The translations under genes were made by a program, and so were the position numbers. Shown here in pieces: positions 1 through 4,728 of a stretch of DNA of 6,838 nucleotides (position 1 is the first letter of the stretch; every line of letters starts with the position of its first letter). The notes beneath the pieces were generated by a model. The model did no database searches. It was not told the DNA's origin and was given only the letters and a program-made list of their open reading frames with translations. This stretch comes from VMCP01 sp965655465 (lineage in GTDB: Bacteria > Bacteroidota > Bacteroidia > NS11-12g > UBA955), in NCBI GenBank assembly GCA_965655465.1, contig CBFHGY010000098.1:1-6838 (forward strand), in the 5' to 3' direction.

Positions 1-21
1 TTCAAATTGAATATCTCCCAT
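1..21 (-). CDS. possible start of a further gene, cut by the window edge
   Basis: An ATG at 19-21 on the minus strand opens a frame reading MGDIQFE that runs off the left edge. The only support is its position: it starts 12 nt after a promoter-like TAnnTTTG box (34-41) and lies in the same direction as the genes upstream. No Shine-Dalgarno sequence is visible, which is common in Bacteroidota. The seven residues do not identify a family. They do not resemble the usual N-terminus of the folate/cobalamin part of MetH, which often follows the homocysteine-domain gene in this phylum. Confidence 0.25.
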
Positions 22-33
22 TGAATTAAAATG

Positions 34-41
34 CAAAGATA
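34..41 (-). promoter_or_regulatory. putative Bacteroidota -7 promoter element
   Basis: Read on the minus strand, the eight bases are TATCTTTG, a full match to the TAnnTTTG element of Bacteroidota promoters. A T-rich run (66-70 and the A-tract at 56-62 read in reverse) lies where the -33 TTTG element would be, but there is no clean TTTG at 19-21 bp. The box lies 48 bp beyond the stop of the metH-type gene and 12 bp before a possible ATG. It would drive the gene leaving the window on the left. Confidence 0.4.
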
Positions 42-89
42 ACCCTTTTTGTATTAAAAAAACGCTTTTTCAATGTGTTATAATGACAC

Positions 90-1085
90 TTAGACTGCTT
101 TAGGTAAAGGCCTCGGCGCAAATTTTCGACATGCGTCCGCGATGGATTTAATGTGATCTGGGGTGGTTCCACAACAGCCCCCAACAATATTTACCCAACC
201 TTGTTGCGCCCAACCTGCAATGACTCTTGACATGCTTTCCGGACTGTCGTCGTACTCTCCAAATTCATTTGGAAGTCCTGCATTCGGATAACAACTCACA
301 AAAACTTCCGAAACTCTTGACATTTCTTCGACATATTGACGCATTTGTTCTGCCCCAAGGGCACAATTTAGGCCCACACTGAGTAATTCTCCATGAGCAA
401 TGCTATTGTAAAACGCCTCTGTAGTTTGTCCACTGAGGGTTCTACCTGAAGCATCTGTAATGGTACCGCTCACCATAACGGGAATATCCCAATTTTCGGC
501 ATCTTTTAGGGTATTGATTGCAAAAAGGGCTGCCTTACAATTCAGCGTGTCAAAAACCGTTTCAACTAATATTAAATCGGCTCCCGCTTCAACCAGGGCC
601 CGGGTTTGTTCTGTATAACAACGTACCAATTCATCGAAAGTTACCCCTCGGTAACCGGGATTATTCACATCCGGACTTAAGCTCGCGGTTTTGTTTGTAG
701 GACCTAAGGCTCCTGCAATGAAAATTTCTCGGTCAGACTCTTGTGCATAGAGATCTCGGGCTTCTTTGGCCACTTTAATCGCTGCAACATTCAAATCTAC
801 CACACGATCACTCATATGATAATCCAACATCGAAATCGCATTGGCATTAAAGGTATTGGTTTCAATGATATCAGCCCCAGCGCGCATAAATGCGAGATGA
901 ATATCTCTGATAATATGCGGTTGTGTTAACACCAGCAAATCATTATTGCCTTTTAAAGAATGCGGATAATCTTTAAATTCCACACCCCTATAATCTTCCT
1001 CCGATAATTTATATTGTTGTATCATGGTGCCCATCGCACCATCTATGATTAAAATACGGTCTTGTAATAATTCCTTAATATGCAT
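90..1085 (-). CDS. metH: stand-alone homocysteine-binding domain of methionine synthase (homocysteine S-methyltransferase family)
   Basis: The 331-residue product matches only the N-terminal homocysteine module of cobalamin-dependent methionine synthase, which is about 1,200 residues when fused. Visible motifs are DGAMGTMIQ (15-23), ETNTFNAN (75-82), GALGPTNKTASLSPDV (125-140), VGLNC (237-241), YPNAGLPN (266-273) and GGCCGTT (302-308). Cys241, Cys304 and Cys305 are the expected zinc ligands that activate the homocysteine thiolate; their spacing equals that of E. coli MetH Cys247/310/311. The folate, cobalamin and reactivation modules are absent and must be encoded separately, a split common in Bacteroidota. 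The frame stays open to 1145, but I place the start at the ATG at 1083-1085: family homology begins there (HIKELLQDRILIIDGAMG), an AGGA lies 8 nt upstream, and the longer form would overlap the preceding gene by 71 bp. With this start the overlap is 11 bp, which suggests translational coupling. The product is cytosolic and acts in methionine synthesis. Confidence 0.93.
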   Translation of the reverse strand: MHIKELLQDRILIIDGAMGTMIQQYKLSEEDYRGVEFKDYPHSLKGNNDLLVLTQPHIIRDIHLAFMRAGADIIETNTFNANAISMLDYHMSDRVVDLNVAAIKVAKEARDLYAQESDREIFIAGALGPTNKTASLSPDVNNPGYRGVTFDELVRCYTEQTRALVEAGADLILVETVFDTLNCKAALFAINTLKDAENWDIPVMVSGTITDASGRTLSGQTTEAFYNSIAHGELLSVGLNCALGAEQMRQYVEEMSRVSEVFVSCYPNAGLPNEFGEYDDSPESMSRVIAGWAQQGWVNIVGGCCGTTPDHIKSIADACRKFAPRPLPKAV

Positions 1086-1989
1086 ATCCTTTTTCCTGTA
1101 AATATTTAAAAATCCCCTCAAAATAATATTCCAATGGCCCTTCACTTTTCGATATCATGCGCTGTATTTCCAAGGGTTTTGCGCTGATTTTCTCGGGGGA
1201 AATTCCCCAGTTGCTCGGCCCCAACCGCATAAATACGCCAGAAGCATCTGAGGCATTTTCAAGCACTTCATTTCCTTTTGAGAGGTATAATGTAGCATTC
1301 CCTTTTTCAAAATGTATACCCGCAGCAGAGGTAGATTCAGACCAAGCCAGCCATTGACAATTGGCGTCGTATAAGGCTTGAATATCTTTACGGGTAATAA
1401 ACCCTTGAGGCTTCCCTGAAAACACTTCCGCCAATTGCGATTCTACCTCATCTGTTGTGAGATTTAATTCGCGTGATTCTATTTCTGACCTCATCAAAAC
1501 CATGGCTTTGTATTTAAAAGCGATATATAAAGGATGTCCGATAACTTTCACATAATTAAAAGCGGGCTTTTGAATTTGTCCGCTCACCCATCCGGCGAGT
1601 TTTAGGGTATCCAGCAATCTTGAAAATCTGGATTCATTGATCAAACTCAACCCTAAAAAATGCGATTGTTTAAGGTTTTCAAAGTATACAATATCGCTAT
1701 ACAAGCCTATTCCTGCGTCTGAAGGCTCTGTAAGGTGTTGAAATATAGGGGCTTTTGCAATAAGTTTAACAACAGAATCTAAATATTTGGGTGGTTTTAC
1801 GCCAGACTCATCTCGCATTTTACGGGTTTGAAAATGCATAAATGCGCGCACGTCTTGAGGCACAATGACAGGCAAACTACTTCGGGATTTAAAATTGAAA
1901 TACAAATAGACCCCAACGGTAATAACAGAAATGGTAATCAGGGTCATTAACGACAAAGCAATGCGTCGAAATCCTTTATCTATAGCCAC
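1075..1989 (-). CDS. membrane-anchored protein of unknown function
   Basis: This is a 304-residue protein that I do not recognise. A basic start (MAIDKGFRR) is followed by one hydrophobic segment at about 10-32 and then a polar domain of about 270 residues, so it is probably a signal-anchored protein with its body in the periplasm. The stretch VIVPQDVRAFMHFQTRKM (41-58), followed by DAGIGLYSDIVYFEN (91-105) and a predicted alternation of strands and helices, loosely recalls Bacteroidota DUF3352/DUF4836-type proteins. That is an impression only. It has one cysteine (Cys211) and no catalytic motif that I can see. The start is GTG at 1987-1989; an in-frame TAA at 1999-2001 excludes any earlier start, and the next candidates are TTG at codon 12 and ATG at codon 15, which would remove the basic N-terminus. 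Its last 11 bases overlap the MetH-domain gene, so the two are probably co-transcribed. Nothing in the sequence links it to methionine synthesis otherwise. Confidence 0.8.
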   Translation of the reverse strand: MAIDKGFRRIALSLMTLITISVITVGVYLYFNFKSRSSLPVIVPQDVRAFMHFQTRKMRDESGVKPPKYLDSVVKLIAKAPIFQHLTEPSDAGIGLYSDIVYFENLKQSHFLGLSLINESRFSRLLDTLKLAGWVSGQIQKPAFNYVKVIGHPLYIAFKYKAMVLMRSEIESRELNLTTDEVESQLAEVFSGKPQGFITRKDIQALYDANCQWLAWSESTSAAGIHFEKGNATLYLSKGNEVLENASDASGVFMRLGPSNWGISPEKISAKPLEIQRMISKSEGPLEYYFEGIFKYLQEKGYAY

Positions 1990-1993
1990 CTTA

Positions 1994-2001
1994 CAAAGTT
2001 A
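1994..2001 (-). promoter_or_regulatory. putative -7 promoter element before the unknown protein and metH pair
   Basis: The minus-strand bases are TAACTTTG, a full match to TAnnTTTG. Only four bases (TAAG) separate the box from the GTG start of the 304-residue gene, so a transcript begun in the usual place would have almost no leader. No good TTTG lies at the -33 position. The T-A-A of the box is also the in-frame stop upstream of the GTG. The match could be chance in AT-rich DNA, but the location fits the head of a two-gene unit. Confidence 0.4.
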
Positions 2002-2023
2002 GTGCATAGTTTTTGAATTATGG

Positions 2024-2031
2024 TATGTTTG
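2024..2031 (+). promoter_or_regulatory. putative plus-strand -7 promoter element, divergent
   Basis: The plus-strand bases are TATGTTTG, a full match to TAnnTTTG. TTAG at 1999-2002, one mismatch from the -33 TTTG element, lies 21 bp upstream, within the spacing range of such promoters. The box points away from the minus-strand box at 1994-2001. It opens onto about 200 bp with no long reading frame, ending in a strong terminator. Confidence 0.3.
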
Positions 2032-2033
2032 GG

Positions 2034-2230
2034 GATGCTCGCTTCGCTCTGGGGCGCATGATTCACTCGTTTAAGGAAGTTCGGTATAAGGGATGCTTAT
2101 TCGCTGATTAGATGGCCTTTGGTATGGGTTGAAATAGCGATCAGAAGCTCCCTATCATTTTGCGAAACTAAAATCAAGAATATTGAATGAAGCGATAATA
2201 ACAAAAAAGCTGCACTCGGGCAGCTTTTTT
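2034..2230 (+). ncRNA. candidate structured small RNA
   Basis: This region lies between a promoter-like box (2024-2031) and an intrinsic terminator (2203-2230) on the plus strand and contains no plausible protein gene; the longest short ATG frame I read is about 17 codons. The RNA could fold on itself. TCGCTTC (2039-2045) can pair perfectly with GAAGCGA (2189-2195), and ATTCA (2061-2065) with TGAAT (2184-2188). GGGATGCTT (2090-2098) can pair with AAGCTCCC (2145-2152), leaving one bulged T. Inside that, either CTGAT/ATCAG or TCGCT/AGCGA can form. Size and end-to-end closure recall 6S RNA, but I found no diagnostic 6S feature. The terminator may simply serve the minus-strand gene at 2282-2659, in which case no RNA gene is needed. 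Confidence 0.25.
2203..2230. terminator. bidirectional intrinsic terminator
   Basis: AAAAAAGCTGC (2203-2213) and GCAGCTTTTTT (2220-2230) form a perfect 11-bp stem with a 6-nt loop. Its GC-rich top and A/T tract base give a T-run on both strands. On the minus strand it lies 51 bp past the stop of the exported Cys/Lys-rich gene and would end the gdhA-psd unit. On the plus strand it would end the candidate small RNA. Confidence 0.88.
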
Positions 2231-2281
2231 AATAGGGTTTTATTTCTTGAATCTGGAGTTTGAAGTTCCAGAAGCAAGGAA

Positions 2282-2659
2282 TTAGGATTTTGCCTCTTTT
2301 TTGCAGCACGCTTTTTTCTCGCCAGAAGCAGAATTACACGCTTTCTTTTCAGCAGAAGCAGTTCCTTTTTTACAGCAATCTTTCTTCTCTCCGTTTTTTT
2401 CGCAAGCTTGCTTTTCAGCAGCACTGCACTCTTTCTTTGCAGATTTATCGCAAGATGCTTTAGTAGCAGATGCCTCTTTCTTGCAGCACGCTTTTTTACC
2501 ATCTTGTGACTTATCACAGGCTTTAACCGCTACCGCAGGAGCCACTTCTTCTTGAGCAACAGCAACTTCAACCACTGCTTTAGGAGCAACTTCGGTTTGA
2601 GCAAATGCCGCGCCAGCAAAGGCGACAGCAACTACAGCGAACATGATTAGTTTTTTCAT
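2282..2659 (-). CDS. exported Cys/Lys-rich repeat protein, possible metal or thiol binder
   Basis: The product has 125 residues. MKKLIMFAVVAVAFAGAAFA (1-20) is a clear signal peptide, with a likely cut after AFA, so the mature protein is about 105 residues and lies in the periplasm or outside. After an Ala/Val/Glu-rich spacer (21-45) come 11 cysteines: C48, C58, C59, C70, C78, C86, C95, C96, C108, C118 and C119. Three units follow the pattern C-x(8-9)-CC, each with KK[AD]CCKK around the pair. The mature part has about 23 lysines, no arginine, and no Phe, Tyr, Trp or His. Such a composition suits metal binding or a disulfide-rich extended chain; neither is shown. Short Bacteroidota secreted proteins with CCKK-type repeats exist, but I know of no proven function. 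The gene starts 33 bp after psd, with its own promoter-like box. I chose this frame over the overlapping minus-strand frame at 2155-2517 because of the signal peptide and regular repeats. Confidence 0.85.
   Translation of the reverse strand: MKKLIMFAVVAVAFAGAAFAQTEVAPKAVVEVAVAQEEVAPAVAVKACDKSQDGKKACCKKEASATKASCDKSAKKECSAAEKQACEKNGEKKDCCKKGTASAEKKACNSASGEKKACCKKEAKS
2291..2497 (-). repeat. 27-bp direct repeat inside the Cys/Lys-rich gene
   Basis: The stretches 2291-2317 and 2471-2497 are identical except at one base and lie exactly 180 bp apart, or 60 codons. Each encodes KKACCKKEA (residues 55-63 and 115-123). A third, more diverged unit encodes KKDCCKKGT at 92-100. This points to growth of the gene by internal duplication. 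Confidence 0.85.
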
Positions 2660-2664
2660 AATAA

Positions 2665-2672
2665 CAAATATA
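2665..2672 (-). promoter_or_regulatory. putative -7 promoter element before the Cys/Lys-rich gene
   Basis: The minus-strand bases are TATATTTG, a full TAnnTTTG match, five bases before the ATG at 2657-2659. Its -33 position would fall on the stop codon of psd (2693-2695), where no TTTG is present. If active, it gives a nearly leaderless transcript and lets the small gene be expressed apart from gdhA-psd. Confidence 0.38.
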
Positions 2673-2692
2673 TCGATTTTAAAAGAATTATA

Positions 2693-3346
2693 CTACGACC
2701 AACGAGCGATTATGGTTTCACCACCCTTTGTTTTTTGGTTTAAATTGACCATGACTTTAGCTTCCAGCGGCAAGTAAATATCAATTCGGGAACCAAATTT
2801 AATAAATCCATACTCTGCGCCTGCTTTAGCTTGGTGCCCAACTTTGGCGTAATTCACGATGCGTTTAGCCAAGGCTCCCGCAATCTGACGAAATAACACG
2901 TTACCGTTTTTATGAGCTACTACCACTGTGGTACGTTCATTTTCAGTAGAACTCTTAGGATGCCAAGCAACCAGATACTTTCCTGGGTGGTACTTTTCGT
3001 ATAAAACTTCCCCCGAAACCGGATAGCGATTAACATGCACGTTAATGGGTGACATGAAAATACTAATTTGTCGGCATTTGCCTTTGAGATATTCAGGTTC
3101 GTCGACTTCCTCAATTACCACAACTTTACCATCGGCTGGCGCGATAATGGCATTTTCATCTTGAGGAATATTACGGGAAGGATTCCTGAAAAATTGAACG
3201 ATAAGTATGAAAAATATTAAGGATAAAACCTCTATGGTGGTGGTATACCAAGTGCCCGCAGCCCAAAATTCCAGAGCTCCGTTTAACCCCACTAGTATGA
3301 GTAAGGTATAGAAAATAATGCTAATGCCTTCGCGGTGTATGGTCAT
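2693..3346 (-). CDS. psd: phosphatidylserine decarboxylase, short form
   Basis: The 217-residue product fits the short, pyruvoyl-dependent phosphatidylserine decarboxylase group (about 210-230 residues), which makes phosphatidylethanolamine at the inner membrane. Two hydrophobic segments (about 8-24 and 38-53) anchor it. Then come APADGK (69-74), FMSPINVHVNR (97-107, with His104), NERT (136-139) and FGSRIDIYLP (184-193). By family rule the chain is cut between Gly185 and Ser186, so Ser186 becomes the pyruvoyl group of the small alpha subunit. All expected key residues are present, so it should be active. The ATG at 3344-3346 lies 16 bp after the gdhA stop, with an A/T-rich leader and no clear Shine-Dalgarno, so the two genes are probably co-transcribed. 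The gene is often found beside phospholipid genes such as cdsA or pssA; none is in this window. Confidence 0.93.
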   Translation of the reverse strand: MTIHREGISIIFYTLLILVGLNGALEFWAAGTWYTTTIEVLSLIFFILIVQFFRNPSRNIPQDENAIIAPADGKVVVIEEVDEPEYLKGKCRQISIFMSPINVHVNRYPVSGEVLYEKYHPGKYLVAWHPKSSTENERTTVVVAHKNGNVLFRQIAGALAKRIVNYAKVGHQAKAGAEYGFIKFGSRIDIYLPLEAKVMVNLNQKTKGGETIIARWS

Positions 3347-3362
3347 TTATTTACAAATTGAA

Positions 3363-4637
3363 TTAGAAAGATCCTCTGAGTTTTAAAGTCGTAGAAACTT
3401 TGTCAAGCGCAACTACATAAGCAGCTAAACGCATATTGATATTGTATTTCTCAGACGCGGCATAAATATTATCGAAAGCCAACTTCATGGCGCGATCTGC
3501 ACGGCGATTTACCCGCTCTTCTGTCCAGTAATAACCTAAACGGTTTTGCACCCATTCAAAATACGACACAGTTACACCACCGGCATTTGCCAAAATATCA
3601 GGAACTACCAAAATTCCTTTTTCGTCTAAAATTGAATCCGCTTCGGCCGTAGTCGGTCCGTTAGCACCTTCAACGATCAATTTCGCCTTAATATTATGCG
3701 CATTTTCGGGAGTTATTTGATCTTCCATTGCAGCAGGTACCAATACCGTACATTCTAACTCGAGCAATTCTGCATTTGAAATTTTCTGTACGTTTGGAAA
3801 TCCTTCTAAATTATGTTCTTTGCTGTTGGATACAAATTCAATGGCGTCGCTGATATTGATTCCCTCAGGATTGTAATACCCACCGGAAATATCGCTAATA
3901 GCAATAATCTTAACACCCATCTGTTCAATAAGTTTAGCAGCTTTACTACCCACATTACCAAATCCTTGCACGACACAATTGGCTTCTGTTGGCTTAATTC
4001 CCAACTTTGCCAAGGCACTACGAGTACTCACCATTACACCACGACCAGTAGCTTCAACACGACCCAAAGATCCGCCTAAAACAATAGGTTTACCCGTAAC
4101 AACGGCCCAAGAATTTTGACCTTTGATTTTACTGTATTCGTCTACAATCCAGGCCATTTCTTGAGGTCCAGTTCCCATATCAGGAGCTGGAATATCTGAT
4201 TCAGGACCAAATACTTCCTTCATAGAAACGGTATACGCACGGGTCAAACGCTCTAATTCGCCTTTGCTCATGCTACGAGGATTGCACTTAATACCTCCTT
4301 TAGCTCCACCGTAAGGAATATTTACGATGGCACACTTCCATGTCATCCAAGCTGCAAGGGCTTTAACCTCGTCCAGGTTAACATCCATGCTGTAACGGAT
4401 TCCCCCTTTGGATGGACCCAAATGATCACTGTGAACCACGCGGTAGGCTTCAAATACTTGAATCGTGCCATCATCCATGGTTACAGGAATGTTGGCCATA
4501 ACTACCTTATCGGGCACACGCAAAACATTTGCAAATTGCTTGTCCAATCCCAATACTTCCACAGCCGCATCAAAGCGGCGATTCATACTTTCTAGCGGAT
4601 TGTATCTCGGAGATCCGCCGTTTAGTTGAGTTGACAT
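3363..4637 (-). CDS. gdhA: glutamate dehydrogenase (Glu/Leu/Phe/Val dehydrogenase family)
   Basis: The 424-residue product has the length of the RocG/GudB-like hexameric glutamate dehydrogenases. It interconverts glutamate with 2-oxoglutarate and ammonia in the cytosol. The N-terminal substrate domain carries GPSKGGIRY (74-82, Lys77), WKCAIVNIPYGGAKGGI (100-116, with Lys101 and catalytic Lys113) and DIPAPDMGTG (148-157, with the catalytic Asp153). The Rossmann domain has GFGNVG (225-230), with Asp249 at the end of the following strand region; this does not settle whether NAD or NADP is used. Also seen are VEGANGPTT (322-330) and PDILANAGGVTVSYFEW (346-362). The ATG at 4635-4637 has AAAGAGA about 10 bp upstream and a promoter-like box at 4667-4674. 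It appears to head a unit with psd and the small Cys/Lys-rich gene. I rate the general function as certain and the preferred direction and cofactor as open. Confidence 0.96.
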   Translation of the reverse strand: MSTQLNGGSPRYNPLESMNRRFDAAVEVLGLDKQFANVLRVPDKVVMANIPVTMDDGTIQVFEAYRVVHSDHLGPSKGGIRYSMDVNLDEVKALAAWMTWKCAIVNIPYGGAKGGIKCNPRSMSKGELERLTRAYTVSMKEVFGPESDIPAPDMGTGPQEMAWIVDEYSKIKGQNSWAVVTGKPIVLGGSLGRVEATGRGVMVSTRSALAKLGIKPTEANCVVQGFGNVGSKAAKLIEQMGVKIIAISDISGGYYNPEGINISDAIEFVSNSKEHNLEGFPNVQKISNAELLELECTVLVPAAMEDQITPENAHNIKAKLIVEGANGPTTAEADSILDEKGILVVPDILANAGGVTVSYFEWVQNRLGYYWTEERVNRRADRAMKLAFDNIYAASEKYNINMRLAAYVVALDKVSTTLKLRGSF

Positions 4638-4666
4638 AAAAATGTATCTCTTTGTAAATTAGGTGA

Positions 4667-4674
4667 CAAATTTA
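4667..4674 (-). promoter_or_regulatory. putative -7 promoter element of gdhA
   Basis: The minus-strand bases are TAAATTTG, a full TAnnTTTG match. It leaves a leader of about 27 nt, including AAAGAGA, before the gdhA ATG. A T-run (4693-4699 read in reverse) covers the -33 position without a proper TTTG. It lies in the 91-bp gap after the flippase gene, which contains no convincing terminator, so read-through from upstream is possible. Confidence 0.5.
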
Positions 4675-4728
4675 GTGGAATGCTTATTGTATAAAAAAAC
4701 TATTTTGCCAATGCGTTCAAAAAGTTGT

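Noticed and set aside
60..89. A terminator after the MetH-domain gene
   Set aside because: Only an A5-GCG-T5 hairpin with no GC pairs in the stem and a 4-bp GTGT/ACAC match are present; both are too weak to call.
1086..1145. A 20-codon longer start for the MetH-domain gene
   Set aside because: The extra residues (beginning MKGHWNIILR) fall inside the coding end of the preceding gene and are not part of the family; the ATG at 1083-1085 has an AGGA upstream and begins where homology begins.
2032..2105. Imperfect direct repeat (GGGATGCT then TCGCT at 2032-2048 and 2090-2105) as a mobile-element remnant
   Set aside because: Only two short copies with different internal spacing, no terminal inverted repeats and no coding remnant; the second copy is better explained by pairing with 2145-2152.
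2058..2111. A 17-codon plus-strand frame (MIHSFKEVRYKGCLFAD) as a small protein
   Set aside because: Its length is expected by chance, there is no ribosome binding site and the codons overlap the proposed RNA stems.
1990..2202. A SAM or cobalamin riboswitch ahead of the metH unit
   Set aside because: On the minus strand I see no cobalamin B12-box and no SAM-riboswitch core, and the promoter-like box abuts the start codon, leaving no room for a leader.
2155..2517. A 120-codon minus-strand frame rich in Lys, Arg and Leu overlapping the Cys/Lys-rich gene
   Set aside because: It is the out-of-frame reading of a Lys-codon-rich gene, runs through the terminator at 2203-2230, and lacks any domain or signal, while the other frame has a clear signal peptide and ordered repeats.
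2301..2555. Plus-strand frame rich in Phe, Ala and Ser opposite the Cys/Lys-rich gene
   Set aside because: It mirrors the repeats of the gene on the other strand and has no start context, promoter-like box or homology that I recognise.
3354..3361. A separate promoter box for psd (minus strand TCAATTTG)
   Set aside because: It mismatches TAnnTTTG at the key A, and the 16-bp spacing to gdhA already explains expression as one unit.
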